From positions 2,702,949 to 2,766,948 of the forward strand of contig OY969094.1 in the NCBI GenBank assembly GCA_963697695.1: DNA of 64,000 nucleotides. The letters run 5' to 3'. Numbering within the stretch: position 1 is the first letter of the stretch; each line of letters opens with the position of its first letter. The stretch comes from VRUE01 sp963697695 (GTDB lineage Bacteria; Actinomycetota; Thermoleophilia; Solirubrobacterales; 70-9). The position numbers were made by a program, and so were the translations under genes. This document shows, one piece after another, positions 9,997 to 18,925 of the stretch. The notes under the pieces were generated by a model, which worked only from the letters and a program-made list of their open reading frames with translations, searched no databases and had not been told where the DNA came from.

Positions 9997-10424
9997 GAGA
10001 GGAGACCCACTCCGCCGCGGAGACGGAAGCGCTGGGGGCGCGGCTCGTGCAGCAGCTGGCTCCCGGTGACGTGGTCGTCGTCAGCGGCGAGGTCGGCGCG
10101 GGCAAGACCACGCTGATCCGTGGGGCTTGTCGTGCGCTCGGTATCGAGGGTCCCATCACCTCGCCGACCTTCACCATCGGCCACCGCTACCAAGGCGGCC
10201 GACTGCCGGTCTCTCACCTCGACCTCTATCGCCTGCATGGCCTCGAGGACGAGGATCCCGCCCTACTCGACGACTACATCGGTCCCGGCACCGTCGCCTT
10301 CGTCGAGTGGCCCGCGGTGGCGGAGCCTCAGCTCGCCGACCGCAGGCTGCTCGCTGTCCGGCTTGAGCATCGAGGCGGAGACAGTCGATTGGTTGAGCTG
10401 GACGCCGCATCCTCCCGCAAATAG
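9993..10424 (+). CDS. tsaE: tRNA t6A biosynthesis ATPase TsaE
   Basis: ATPase that drives the TsaB-TsaD complex in making N6-threonylcarbamoyl-adenosine on tRNA. 143 aa with P-loop GEVGAGKTT (32-40), SPTF switch (57-60), HLDLYR (75-80) and FVEWP near 105, all diagnostic. The GTG start lies inside the glycosylase stop. The other three genes of the set (tsaB, rimI, tsaD) follow after one inserted secreted-protein gene. Confidence 0.95.
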   Translation: MREETHSAAETEALGARLVQQLAPGDVVVVSGEVGAGKTTLIRGACRALGIEGPITSPTFTIGHRYQGGRLPVSHLDLYRLHGLEDEDPALLDDYIGPGTVAFVEWPAVAEPQLADRRLLAVRLEHRGGDSRLVELDAASSRK

Positions 10425-10498
10425 AGGTGTTCGGGAAGGAGGACCGTGCCGTGTAGCATCGGTCCGCCAATCTCGATTTCGAACGGAGGATGCGGCCC

Positions 10499-10873
10499 AT
10501 GAAGGGACTGAAGACGCTGACGGCAGTGCTGTTGGGAAGCGCGCTGCTGGTGAGCGCCGTGCCGGCTTCGGCACAGGGGGCCGCGTATCGCCACTACGTC
10601 GCCTGCGGCGTCTCGCAGAACGCGAAACCGTCGCACGCCTGCCCCAAGCCGAGCAAGAAGGGCGCCTTCTTCAAGAGCACCAAAGCCGACGTCTTCTACA
10701 CCGTCTGCGTCAAGTTCCCGACCGGGAAAAACCTCTGCGCGCCCAAACAAGAGGCGACCCAGGGGACGCTCTACGTCAACAAGGTGACGACGAACATTCC
10801 CGGCAAGCACCAGGTGAGCTGGTTCGTCTCGGGCAAACGTGTCGGCGTCTTCGCCTTCAACGTCCCTGACTGA
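10499..10873 (+). CDS. Small exported protein of unknown function inside the tsa operon
   Basis: About 124 aa. An N-terminal signal peptide (hydrophobic run TAVLLGSALLVSAV then ASA) precedes a basic mature domain with four Cys (two near the start, one in YTVCV and one in LCAP) and many aromatic/beta-prone residues, suggesting a small disulfide-stabilised beta domain. ATG 10499 is preferred because GGAGG at 10485-10489 is correctly spaced; ATG 10490 would abut it. It separates tsaE from tsaB, and its 3' end overlaps the tsaB start by 35 nt. No homologous family recognised. Confidence 0.7.
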   Translation: MKGLKTLTAVLLGSALLVSAVPASAQGAAYRHYVACGVSQNAKPSHACPKPSKKGAFFKSTKADVFYTVCVKFPTGKNLCAPKQEATQGTLYVNKVTTNIPGKHQVSWFVSGKRVGVFAFNVPD

Positions 10874-11594
10874 GCGCGGCGGCAATGAGCTCGCGGTTGT
10901 CGGCTTCGACACGGCAACCGCGGACACCGCGGTCTGCGCAACCCGTGGCGGCGAGGTGCTGCATGAGTCGCTGATCGGGCTGGACGCGAAGGGGAGTCCG
11001 CGGCACTCGACGGCACTGCTCGCCGAGGTCGAGCGCGCTGCGGCGGCGGCCGGTGGCTGGGGGGTGGTTGGGACGATCGCCGTCGGGCTCGGCCCGGGGT
11101 CCTTCACCGGCGTGCGGATCGCGATCTCCACCGCGGCCGGGCTGAGGGCGAGCCTCGGTCTTGAGGCGGTCGGCATCTGCACGCTCGACGCGATCGGCGG
11201 TGGGCTCGCCGAGCAGGCGCCTGGGCGTCTTCGTCTCGCGGTGCTTGACGCCTACCGTGGGGAGGTGTTCGCCGCGCTCTACTCCTCCGCCGGCGAGCGC
11301 ATCTGGGAGCCGCTGGTCGAGCCTCCGGACCAGCTCGCCGAGCGCGTCGCGGCGCTGCCCGAATCCCCTTTGGTCGCCGGTTCGGGGGCGATACGATTTC
11401 GCAAAGAGCTGGCGAGTCGGAGCGTCGACATACCCGACGACGCCGACCCCGTACACCGCGTCGCCGCGCGGCATCTCTGCGTTTTGGCGACCACCGCGGC
11501 TGGCGGGGACGACAACTCCCTCGCCCCGATCTATCTAAGACCTCCAGACGCAGAGCGATGGCGTGAGCGACACGATTCCAAGTCAGCGGAGTGA
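10839..11594 (+). CDS. tsaB: tRNA t6A biosynthesis protein TsaB
   Basis: Pseudo-ASKHA partner of TsaD. The N-terminal FDTATADTAV and the GPGSFTGVRI motif are typical; 251 aa. The only usable start codon before the conserved FDTAT is GTG 10839, which lies within the preceding secreted-protein gene (35-nt overlap in another frame), so translation is probably coupled. It overlaps rimI by 32 nt. Confidence 0.93.
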   Translation: MSASSPSTSLTERGGNELAVVGFDTATADTAVCATRGGEVLHESLIGLDAKGSPRHSTALLAEVERAAAAAGGWGVVGTIAVGLGPGSFTGVRIAISTAAGLRASLGLEAVGICTLDAIGGGLAEQAPGRLRLAVLDAYRGEVFAALYSSAGERIWEPLVEPPDQLAERVAALPESPLVAGSGAIRFRKELASRSVDIPDDADPVHRVAARHLCVLATTAAGGDDNSLAPIYLRPPDAERWRERHDSKSAE

Positions 11595-12030
11595 GGTGGG
11601 GGAGACCACGATCAGGCGGCTTGCCTACAGCGACCTGCCGGCGGTGATCTCGATCGAGAGACGCTCCTTCCCGACCCCGTGGTCGCTGGCGATGTTCGTG
11701 CTCGAGCTCTCCAAGCCCTCCGGGATCTGCCTTGCGGCTACGGCCGGCGACGAACTGCGTGGCTACCTGGTCTGCTCCCGCTACGACCAGGTCTGGCACC
11801 TGATGAACGTCGCCGTCGCCCCCGAGCACCGCCGTGCCGGCGTCGCCCGCCGCCTGATCTCCCAGCTACTGGAGGAGTCAGGCGGCGAGCTGCCGTTCAC
11901 GCTCGAGGTCCGGGTCTCGAACCACGGAGCGATCGCGATGTACGAACGCCTCGGCTTCCGCTCCGCCGGGGTCCGCCCTCGCTACTACCAGGACAACGGC
12001 GAGGACGCCCTGATCATGTGGCTGGATTGA
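11563..12030 (+). CDS. rimI: Ribosomal protein S18 alanine N-acetyltransferase (RimI-like GNAT)
   Basis: 155-aa GNAT acetyltransferase. The acetyl-CoA loop region VAPEHRRAGVARRLI (motif A), a C-terminal NHGAIAMYERLGF (motif B) and YYQDNGEDALIMWLD are as in RimI. Its position between tsaB and tsaD is the conserved bacterial arrangement and supports the RimI assignment over a generic GNAT. Confidence 0.88.
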   Translation: MSDTIPSQRSEVGETTIRRLAYSDLPAVISIERRSFPTPWSLAMFVLELSKPSGICLAATAGDELRGYLVCSRYDQVWHLMNVAVAPEHRRAGVARRLISQLLEESGGELPFTLEVRVSNHGAIAMYERLGFRSAGVRPRYYQDNGEDALIMWLD

Positions 12031-13028
12031 TCCTCGCCATCGAGACATCTTGCGACGACACCTGCGCGGCGGTGCTGGACGGGCCGCGAATGCTGGCGAA
12101 CGTGATCTCCTCGCAGGCGGCGGCGCATGCGGGGTTCGGGGGAGTGGTGCCGGAGGTTGCATCGCGGCATCACCTGGAGCTGGCCGTACCGGTGGTCGAG
12201 GCGGCACTGGCGAAGGCGGACGCCTCACTCGATGATGTCGAGGCGGTCGCGGTGACGACGGGCCCGGGACTGATCGGGGCGCTGCTGGTTGGGGTCAGCA
12301 CCGCGAAGGCGCTCGCCGCGCCGCGACGGCTGCCGCTGATCCCGGTCGACCATCTGCAGGGGCACGTGGCGGCCAACTTCCTTGAGCCCGATCCACTGGA
12401 GCCGCCGTTTCTCTGCTTGGTTGCCAGCGGCGGGCACACGCTGCTCGCCGCGGTCCGCGACCACCGCGGCCATGAGGTCCTCGGTCAGACCCTCGACGAT
12501 GCCGCCGGCGAGGCCTTCGACAAGGTCGCCCGGCTGTTCGGGCTCGATTATCCGGGCGGTCCGGCGCTGGAGAGGCTTGCGCGGGAGGGAGACCCCGAAG
12601 CCTTCGACATGCCGGTTGCGATGAGCCGCGACCCGGGGCTCGACTTCAGCTTCAGCGGGCTGAAGACGGCGCTGGTCTACCTATGTCGCGATCTCGGTGA
12701 GGAGGGAGTGGAGGAGCGCCGTGCCGATCTTGCCGCCAGCTTTCAGGCCGCTGCCGTCGGGCAGCTCATCGCCAAGCTCGACCGGGGGCTGACAAGGGGG
12801 GAGTGGGAGGCGGTCGCCCTCGGCGGGGGCGTCGCCGCCAACGGGCCGCTGCGCGAAGCGGTCGCCGCCCTGTGCGAGGAGCGCGGCGTCCGGCTCAAGC
12901 TGGTCCCGCTCGAGCTCTGCACCGACAACGCAGCGATGATCGGTTCCGCCGCCCGCTTCGCCGATCCGGTTGCCTACCCCGATTACCTCGCCTTCGACGC
13001 CTTCGCCACGGGTGCGGCAGCAGCGTGA
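12018..13028 (+). CDS. tsaD: tRNA N6-adenosine threonylcarbamoyltransferase TsaD
   Basis: Catalytic subunit of t6A synthesis; 336 aa from GTG 12018. Conserved ILAIETSCDDT at the N-terminus, the metal-binding HLQGH (H112, H116), the LVASGGHT and FSFSGLKT loops, GGGVAANGPLR and the terminal CTDNAAMIG are all intact. TTG 12027, which overlaps the rimI stop as TTGA and would give the common MILAIETS start, is an equally good alternative. It ends in a 4-nt overlap with the glutaredoxin-like gene. Confidence 0.95.
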   Translation: MAGLILAIETSCDDTCAAVLDGPRMLANVISSQAAAHAGFGGVVPEVASRHHLELAVPVVEAALAKADASLDDVEAVAVTTGPGLIGALLVGVSTAKALAAPRRLPLIPVDHLQGHVAANFLEPDPLEPPFLCLVASGGHTLLAAVRDHRGHEVLGQTLDDAAGEAFDKVARLFGLDYPGGPALERLAREGDPEAFDMPVAMSRDPGLDFSFSGLKTALVYLCRDLGEEGVEERRADLAASFQAAAVGQLIAKLDRGLTRGEWEAVALGGGVAANGPLREAVAALCEERGVRLKLVPLELCTDNAAMIGSAARFADPVAYPDYLAFDAFATGAAAA

Positions 13029-13273
13029 AGACGGTCACCGTCTACTCCCGCCCGGAATGTCATCTCTGCGCGGAAGCGCTGGAGGCAATCGTCGCCCTGC
13101 ACGGCGAGGGCTATCGCTTCGAGCTGCACGAGGTCGACATCGAGAGCGAGGAGCTGCTGCTGCGGCGGCTGTTGGAGAAGATCCCGGTGGTCGAGATCGA
13201 CGGTGAGGTCGTCTCCGAGCTGGTCCTCGACGAGGCGGCCGTTAGGGCGAGGCTCGATACTGTGGGGGCGTGA
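13025..13273 (+). CDS. Glutaredoxin-like protein (DUF836/thioredoxin fold)
   Basis: 82 aa, thioredoxin-like fold. TVYSRPECHLCAEA carries a CxxC redox pair (C12 and C15 from GTG 13025), followed by EVDIESEE and the cis-Pro segment KIPVVEIDG. It is probably a thiol-disulfide oxidoreductase. GTGA overlaps join it to tsaD upstream and to rex downstream, placing a thiol protein next to a redox-sensing repressor. Confidence 0.85.
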   Translation: MKTVTVYSRPECHLCAEALEAIVALHGEGYRFELHEVDIESEELLLRRLLEKIPVVEIDGEVVSELVLDEAAVRARLDTVGA

Positions 13274-13938
13274 GCGCAACGATCGAAGAGCAGGAAACCG
13301 GCGGGGGCCTGATAGTCGACGGCGAGCGTCTTTCGCTTGGCGTCGCGGCGCGACTCTCACGCTACCTCCAGGTGCTCACGCAGGCGCGCAAGATGGGGCG
13401 GGAGACGATCTCCTCGCAGGAACTCTCCGAGTACACCCACATCAATCCGACCCAGATCAGGCGCGACCTCTCCGGCTTCGGCAAGTTCGGCAAGCGCGGC
13501 GTCGGCTACAACGTCGACTCGCTGGTCTCGGAGATTCGCAAGATCCTCCGCACCTCGGGGCAGCACAACATCGCCCTCTTCGGCGCCGGCAACCTCGGCC
13601 AGGCGATTGCCAGCTCCGACATCTTCGCCGACCACGGCTTCCAGATCGTCGCCATGTTCGACGTCGACTCCGATGTGGTCGGGACGGAGGTCGGCAATCT
13701 GCGCGTGCGCGACTTCAGCGAGCTGAAGGCGATCGTCGCCGAGCAGGAGATCGTCGTCGGGGTCCTCGCTGTGCCGGCCGCCGCCGCCCAGGCCGTCGCC
13801 GACCGCTTGGTCGAGGCCGGGGTCAAGATCATCTTCAACTACTCCGAGCAGCTGCTGCAGGTGCCGCCGGAGGTGACGGTGCACACCTCGAGCCCCGCTG
13901 TCGACCTGCTCTACGCGCTCTACTTCTACCTGACCTAA
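13270..13938 (+). CDS. rex: Redox-sensing transcriptional repressor Rex
   Basis: Senses NADH/NAD+ and represses respiratory and fermentative genes. 222 aa: a winged-helix DNA-binding domain (about residues 20-85, with THINPTQIRRDLSGFGKFGKRG), then a Rossmann domain with FGAGNLGQA (104-112), and the C-terminal swapped helix ending DLLYALYFYLT. The start is a GTG overlapping the glutaredoxin-like stop. The adjacent carboxylate-amine ligase starts four bases after its stop, so the three form a redox-flavoured unit. Confidence 0.96.
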   Translation: MSATIEEQETGGGLIVDGERLSLGVAARLSRYLQVLTQARKMGRETISSQELSEYTHINPTQIRRDLSGFGKFGKRGVGYNVDSLVSEIRKILRTSGQHNIALFGAGNLGQAIASSDIFADHGFQIVAMFDVDSDVVGTEVGNLRVRDFSELKAIVAEQEIVVGVLAVPAAAAQAVADRLVEAGVKIIFNYSEQLLQVPPEVTVHTSSPAVDLLYALYFYLT

Positions 13939-13942
13939 TTCC

Positions 13943-15106
13943 TTGTCCCTGGACCTCGACCTCGCTCGGGAGAGATTCGAGTCCTCCACCGACTTCACGA
14001 TCGGCCTGGAGGAGGAGTTCGCGATCCTCGACCCGGCGACGCTGGAGTTGGAGCATCGCTTCGAGGACGTCTACGAGGCATGTCAGAAGGACGACGTGCT
14101 GGTCGAGTCGGCCGCCGGCGAGCTGATCGCCTCGGAGATCGAGATCCGCTCGGGCCGCGCCGCCAGTTTCGCCGAGGCGGTGGCGATGCAGCAGGAGCGC
14201 CGCAGCCGCCTCTTCAGGCTGGTCGAGGACATGGGCCTTGCGCTTGGGGCGATGGGCACCCACCCCTGGGCCGACTACCTCGACCAGCGGATCATCGACA
14301 CCCCCCACTACAACCGGCTGCGGGAGGAACTCGGTTGGGTCGCGCAGCGCAACAACACCTGGAGCATGCACGTGCACATGGGGGTGCGGGGCGCCGACCG
14401 CGCGATCGCCGTCTGCGACTGGCTGCGCGAGTTGCTGCCGCTGCTGCTCGCTGTCTCGGCCAACTCGCCCTTCTTGGACCGGCGCGATACGGGGCTGCAG
14501 ACGGTTCGCACCGAGATCTTCACCCGCACCTTCCCTCGCTGCGGCGTCCCCAGTCCCTTCGTCGACTGGAGCCGCTACGCCGAGTTCGTGGGGACACTCG
14601 AGCGAGTCGGCTCGGCGATCGAGTCGACCCAGCTCTGGTGGAGCGTCCGTCCCCATCATTCCTTCGGCACTGTCGAGGTGCGGATATGCGATGCGCAGAC
14701 GCGCGGCGAGGAGTCCTTCGCTCTCGCCGGCCTGATCGCCGCCTGCATCGCGCAGACCGCGCTGGAGTACGACGAGCACGGCTTCGGGGCCGGCCGACCG
14801 CTGGCAGACCGCGAGATCGAGGAGAACCTCTGGCGGGCGATCCGCTATGGGATGGACGGCAAGCTGGTCGACTTCCGCCGCGGCGTCGAGGTTGAGGCGG
14901 CGGCTGCGCTCGAGTCGCTGCTCGCCTGGACCGAGCCCGCTCGCTCGCAGCTCGGCATCGAGGTCGAGCTGCCGGGGCGCAACGGTGCCCAGCGCGCCCG
15001 CGAGGCGCTCGGTGCGGGGGTGGCGATCGAGGACATCTATCGCGAGGCCGTCGCAGAGACGAAACGCACCTACGCCGCAGCGCCGCAAGCGGCCGAACAG
15101 GCGTAG
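13943..15106 (+). CDS. Carboxylate-amine ligase, GCS2 (glutamate-cysteine ligase type 2/YbdK) family
   Basis: 387-aa ATP-dependent ligase. TIGLEEEFAILD carries the metal/ATP-binding acidic cluster of GCS2, with MGTHPWADY, the NTWSMHVHMGV histidine motif and the VEVRICDAQT strand characteristic of YbdK-type enzymes. YbdK homologues have weak gamma-glutamylcysteine synthetase activity, so the natural substrate is uncertain. It may serve ergothioneine, mycothiol-like or another thiol or peptide ligation. It starts with TTG, four bases after rex. Ends in an Ala/Glu tail. Confidence 0.88.
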   Translation: MSLDLDLARERFESSTDFTIGLEEEFAILDPATLELEHRFEDVYEACQKDDVLVESAAGELIASEIEIRSGRAASFAEAVAMQQERRSRLFRLVEDMGLALGAMGTHPWADYLDQRIIDTPHYNRLREELGWVAQRNNTWSMHVHMGVRGADRAIAVCDWLRELLPLLLAVSANSPFLDRRDTGLQTVRTEIFTRTFPRCGVPSPFVDWSRYAEFVGTLERVGSAIESTQLWWSVRPHHSFGTVEVRICDAQTRGEESFALAGLIAACIAQTALEYDEHGFGAGRPLADREIEENLWRAIRYGMDGKLVDFRRGVEVEAAAALESLLAWTEPARSQLGIEVELPGRNGAQRAREALGAGVAIEDIYREAVAETKRTYAAAPQAAEQA

Positions 15107-15181
15107 AGCGGCTCTGGGAGCGCATTCGCCGCTCGCGTAGATAGACTCCCGCGCCGCTCAAACCATCTCGGAGGATTCGAC

Positions 15182-17266
15182 TTGACCAGCTTCTTGACCG
15201 ACTACGGAGTCGTCGTCGCGCTCGTCTGCGCGGGCGCCGCCGTTCTATACGGACTTCTGATCACCCAGCGCCTGCTCGCGCGCCCCGCGGGCAACGAGCG
15301 CATGCAGGAGATCTCGGGCGCCATCCAGGAAGGCGCCAGCGCCTACCTGAATCGGCAGTACGCGATCATCGCCGCGGTTGCAGTGCCGATCGCCATCCTG
15401 CTCCTATTGCTGCAGAACTGGGAGACCGCGCTCGGCTTCGTCATCGGCGGGATCCTTTCCGGCGCGACCGGCTTCATCGGGATGAACCTCTCGGTGCGGG
15501 CCAACTCGCGCGTGGCCGAGGCGGCACGAGGCGGCGTGCCGCCGGCCCTCGACGTCGCTTTCAAGGGAGGCTCGGTCACGGGCATGCTCGTCGTCGGCCT
15601 GGCGCTCTTCGGCGTCGCCGGCTATTACGGGATCCTCGTCGCCACGGGCAGCAGCGACGAGCACGCAGTCGACGCCCTGATCGGGCTCGGTTTCGGCGGG
15701 TCGCTGATCTCGGTCTTCGCCAGGCTAGGCGGCGGCATCTTCACCAAGGCCGCCGACGTCGGCGCCGATCTGGTCGGCAAGGTCGAGGCGGGGATTCCCG
15801 AGGACGATCCGCGCAACCCAGCGGTGATCGCCGACAACGTCGGCGATAACGTCGGCGACTGCGCCGGCATGGCCGCGGATCTCTTCGAGACCTACGCGGT
15901 CACCTCAGTTGCCGTGATGCTGCTTGGGGTGCTCACCTTCACCGGCGCCGGCGGCGACTACCTGCGTGAGGTCGCGATCTACCCGCTGGTCCTCGGCGGC
16001 GTGGCGATCATCGCCTCGATCATCGGGGCGCTCTCGGTGCGGACCAAATCGGACCGGGTCGAGGGGGCGCTCTACCAGGGCCTGATCATCTCCGGCGTAC
16101 TCTCGATCGCAGCCTTCTACCCGATCACCGAGTGGCTGATGAGCGACGCCGTGCGGCTCGGCCTCGAAGCCGGCGCCGACGCGATCACCACCACCGATCT
16201 CTGGCTCTGCGCGGTGATCGGCATCGCCGTCACCGGCTTCCTCTTCATCATCACCGACTACTACACCTCGACCCGCTTCCGCCCGGTGAGGACGACCGCG
16301 GAAGCCTCTCAAACCGGCCACGCGACGAACATCATCCAGGGCCTCGCCCAAGGCTTCCAGTCGACCGCGGCGCCGGCGATGGTGATCGCGCTGGCGATCC
16401 TCGGTGCCAACGAGCTGGCAGGGATCTACGGGATCGGCGTCGCCGTTATGGCGCAGCTCTCGCTCTGCGGTCTGATCGTGGCCCTCGACGCCTTCGGGCC
16501 GATCACCGACAACGCCGGTGGGATCGCCGAGATGGCGGAGCTGCCCGAGGAGGTGCGCGCCGTCACCGACCCGCTCGACGCCGTCGGCAACACGACCAAG
16601 GCCGTGACCAAGGGTTACGCGATCGGCTCCGCGGCCCTGGCGGCACTGGTTCTCTTCGCCGCCTTTGAAATCGAGCTCAAGGCCGAGGAGCCCGGACTGG
16701 CGCTCGGCAATCTCTTCAACCTGACCAGCCCCGAGGTGCTGGTCGGGCTGATCATCGGCGGCATGATGGTCTACCTCTTCTCCGCCTTTGCGATCGAGGC
16801 GGTCGGCCGCGCCGGTGGCCAGGTCGTCGAGGAGGTGCGCAAGCAGTTCCGTGAGCACCCCGGGATCATGGAGGGCACAGAAAAGCCCGAGTACGGTCGC
16901 ACCGTGGCAATCGTCACCGCCGCGGCGCAGAAGGAGATGATCCTTCCCTCGCTGATCCCGATCGTGATCCCGGTTGTCGTCGGGGTACTCAGCGTTCAGG
17001 CCCTCGGCGGCCTGCTTATCGGCGTCATCGTCGTCGGCCTCTTCGCAGCGATCTCGATGACCGCGGGCGGCGGCGCCTGGGACAACGCGAAGAAGCTGAT
17101 CGAGGACGGCGCCTTCGGCGGCAAGGGGTCGGAGGCCCACGCCGCCTCGGTCACCGGCGACACCGTCGGCGATCCCTACAAGGACACGGCCGGCCCCGCG
17201 ATCAACCCGATGATCAAGGTCGCCAACATCGTTGCGATCCTGATCATCCCGATCGTCCATTTCTAA
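15182..17266 (+). CDS. hppA: K+-independent membrane proton-pumping pyrophosphatase
   Basis: Hydrolyses pyrophosphate and pumps protons; 694 aa with about 16 membrane spans. The substrate site DVGADLVGKVEAGIPEDDPRNP, the DNVGDNVGDCAGMAADLFE loop and the C-terminal TGDTVGDPYKDTAGPAINP are intact. The GNTTKAVTKG segment has Lys and Thr where K+-dependent enzymes carry Ala and Gly, which indicates the K+-independent class. It starts with TTG after a GGAGG box and ends at a strong intrinsic terminator. Confidence 0.96.
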   Translation: MTSFLTDYGVVVALVCAGAAVLYGLLITQRLLARPAGNERMQEISGAIQEGASAYLNRQYAIIAAVAVPIAILLLLLQNWETALGFVIGGILSGATGFIGMNLSVRANSRVAEAARGGVPPALDVAFKGGSVTGMLVVGLALFGVAGYYGILVATGSSDEHAVDALIGLGFGGSLISVFARLGGGIFTKAADVGADLVGKVEAGIPEDDPRNPAVIADNVGDNVGDCAGMAADLFETYAVTSVAVMLLGVLTFTGAGGDYLREVAIYPLVLGGVAIIASIIGALSVRTKSDRVEGALYQGLIISGVLSIAAFYPITEWLMSDAVRLGLEAGADAITTTDLWLCAVIGIAVTGFLFIITDYYTSTRFRPVRTTAEASQTGHATNIIQGLAQGFQSTAAPAMVIALAILGANELAGIYGIGVAVMAQLSLCGLIVALDAFGPITDNAGGIAEMAELPEEVRAVTDPLDAVGNTTKAVTKGYAIGSAALAALVLFAAFEIELKAEEPGLALGNLFNLTSPEVLVGLIIGGMMVYLFSAFAIEAVGRAGGQVVEEVRKQFREHPGIMEGTEKPEYGRTVAIVTAAAQKEMILPSLIPIVIPVVVGVLSVQALGGLLIGVIVVGLFAAISMTAGGGAWDNAKKLIEDGAFGGKGSEAHAASVTGDTVGDPYKDTAGPAINPMIKVANIVAILIIPIVHF

Positions 17267-17293
17267 ACGCAGCTGAGGCGCGAAGCGCTACCA

Positions 17294-17332
17294 GGGCCGG
17301 GAGGGCTATTCGTCCTCCCGGCCCTTTTCTTT
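17294..17332 (+). terminator. Rho-independent terminator of hppA
   Basis: Perfect 11-bp GC-rich stem (GGGCCGGGAGG at 17294-17304 with CCTCCCGGCCC at 17314-17324), a 9-nt loop and a TTTTCTTT tail. It is the best canonical terminator in the window. Confidence 0.95.
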
Positions 17333-17358
17333 GCTTGAATGCCGCCGCGTTCTCTGGT

Positions 17359-17368
17359 ACTAATTAGT
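17359..17368. promoter_or_regulatory. Palindrome ACTAATTAGT upstream of the tandem TetR gene
   Basis: A perfect 10-bp palindrome about 60 bp ahead of the regulator start, in an AT-rich patch unlike its surroundings. Autoregulatory TetR operators are usually palindromes in this position, so it is an operator candidate; no second copy was noted. Confidence 0.4.
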
Positions 17369-17427
17369 CTGCTTCAAGGTACGAGTCGGTTGCTCAGGAC
17401 CGGGGAGGAGAGTGCGGGTCTTGCTGC

Positions 17428-18798
17428 ATGGGTCTGCGGAAGCAGGGAGCATGGGTGTCTGGGACTTCTGAGGCGCTTGCGCCGGCAACGCCCACGGCTA
17501 ACCAGCCCGAGGCGCTGTACGCGAAGCTGAGGCCAGGACCCGGAAGGTCTGCCTCCAAGGTATCTGCGCACCAGCGCGCTCGTATCCACGGCGCGATGGT
17601 CAAACTGGTTGCGCGGCAGGGCTACGAAGACGTCACGGTCAGAGGCCTTGCTCGCCTCGCCAAAGTCTCATCCCGCGCCTTCTACAAACACTTCGAAGGC
17701 AAGGAGGACTGCTTCCTCCGCACCTACGACCTCATCGTCCAGCGCACGGCGCGGCGAATCGTCGCCTCGCAGGCGGGGGAGCGGGACTGGCAGGAGCGCC
17801 TGCGCCTGGCCTTCGATGCCTTCGCTCGCGAGCTCGAGCGCGAGCCGCTGGCCGGTCATCTGGTTCTGGTCGACGCGTATACGGCAGGGCCGGTTGCGCT
17901 CGAACGCATACGGCGTGCCGAGTGCATGTTCGAAGGGATGATCAGGGAGAGCTTTGCTCGCAGTCCGGAGGAGATCGATGTCCCGCCGATGCTCGTCGAA
18001 GGGATGGTTGCCGGCGCGGCTTCCATAGCGCGCACACGTCTCATTGCCGGGAGCGGGAATCTGCAGGACCTTGGTGGCGCTCTCACTGAGTGGGCGCTCG
18101 CCTACTACAGCGAAGCGGCTACCGAGCTCGCCGAGCTCGATCACCGCGTTGTCAGCTCCGTCGCTAGCGCCCCAACCGAGGCCCTCGAAGAGTGGAAGAA
18201 CCAGGTGCCCGCAGACGATCGAGCGCTGATCTTCTCGGCGATCGCCAAGCTTGCGCTGACCGAGGGCTATAGCGGCTTGACCATGTCGCAGATACTTGCT
18301 GCGACTGGAGTTCCGAAAAGAAGCTTCACGGCTCATTTCTCGAGCGTTGCGGATTGCTTCCTGGAGGCGCTTCGGCCGCGCATCGACGACGCCATTACCC
18401 AAGCAGCCCAAGCGCAAGTCGACGCTGACACCTGGGATCGAGGTGTCTATCGGGCAATCGCCTCTCTCTGCGACCAAATAGCTCAGGACCCCTTGCTTGC
18501 GAGGCTTTGCTTCGTAGACATATTTGCCCTGGGTTCAAAGGGGATGGCCTTCCGAGAGAGCCTCGTCACCAGCCTGGCAATGCGCTTTCGGGACAGCGCT
18601 CCGCTTTCGCGACGGCCCGACATGGCAACTGCCGAAGCTGCCGCGGGCGCCATCTGGGGTGTCATCCAGCGCCAGGTGACCAATGATCGGACGCCTCAGC
18701 TCCCTCAGGGGGTCGCAACCCTGTCCTATCTCGCGCTAGCTCCCAGCCTAGGTCCGAAGGCCGCCGTGAGCGTTATATCCGAGGAGCAGGGTTGCTAG
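17428..18798 (+). CDS. Tandem double-TetR transcriptional regulator
   Basis: 456 aa containing two complete TetR-type units. The first helix-turn-helix is near residues 48-95 (GYEDVTVRGLARLAKVSSRAFYKHF), followed by an all-helical ligand domain. A second helix-turn-helix appears near 265-312 (LTMSQILAATGVPKRSFTAHF) with its own ligand-binding helices. Ordinary TetR proteins are ~200 aa, so this is a covalent dimer-like arrangement. It is the last non-exported protein before the secreted array, and its stop codon touches the first GAAAAC regulatory box, which makes it a candidate regulator of that array; this link is inference. Confidence 0.85.
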   Translation: MGLRKQGAWVSGTSEALAPATPTANQPEALYAKLRPGPGRSASKVSAHQRARIHGAMVKLVARQGYEDVTVRGLARLAKVSSRAFYKHFEGKEDCFLRTYDLIVQRTARRIVASQAGERDWQERLRLAFDAFARELEREPLAGHLVLVDAYTAGPVALERIRRAECMFEGMIRESFARSPEEIDVPPMLVEGMVAGAASIARTRLIAGSGNLQDLGGALTEWALAYYSEAATELAELDHRVVSSVASAPTEALEEWKNQVPADDRALIFSAIAKLALTEGYSGLTMSQILAATGVPKRSFTAHFSSVADCFLEALRPRIDDAITQAAQAQVDADTWDRGVYRAIASLCDQIAQDPLLARLCFVDIFALGSKGMAFRESLVTSLAMRFRDSAPLSRRPDMATAEAAAGAIWGVIQRQVTNDRTPQLPQGVATLSYLALAPSLGPKAAVSVISEEQGC

Positions 18799-18801
18799 AT
18801 A

Positions 18802-18851
18802 GAAAACACCGGATAAGAAAACTTGACCGGTTGCTCATCATGCGCGATGAT
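18802..18851 (+). promoter_or_regulatory. Array promoter P1: GAAAAC-N9-GAAAAC-TTGACC-N17-GATGAT
   Basis: Two GAAAAC hexamers 15 nt apart (18802, 18817), the second abutting TTGACC (18823-18828), with GATGAT 17 nt downstream (18846-18851). Between it and the gene are a 9-bp leader stem (18858-18880), ACCGTAA (18894-18900) and a GAGAGGA ribosome site. The same order recurs upstream of five other array genes. Confidence 0.55.
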
Positions 18852-18925
18852 CCGCGCAGCGTGAGAGACCTTCTCGCGCTACCCAATTTGGAAACCGTAA
18901 CTATTAAGTGAGAGGAATCCAAAAG

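Noticed and set aside
16132..16668. Alternative frame over hppA
   Set aside because: Arg-rich shadow of the pyrophosphatase frame, which carries all family motifs.
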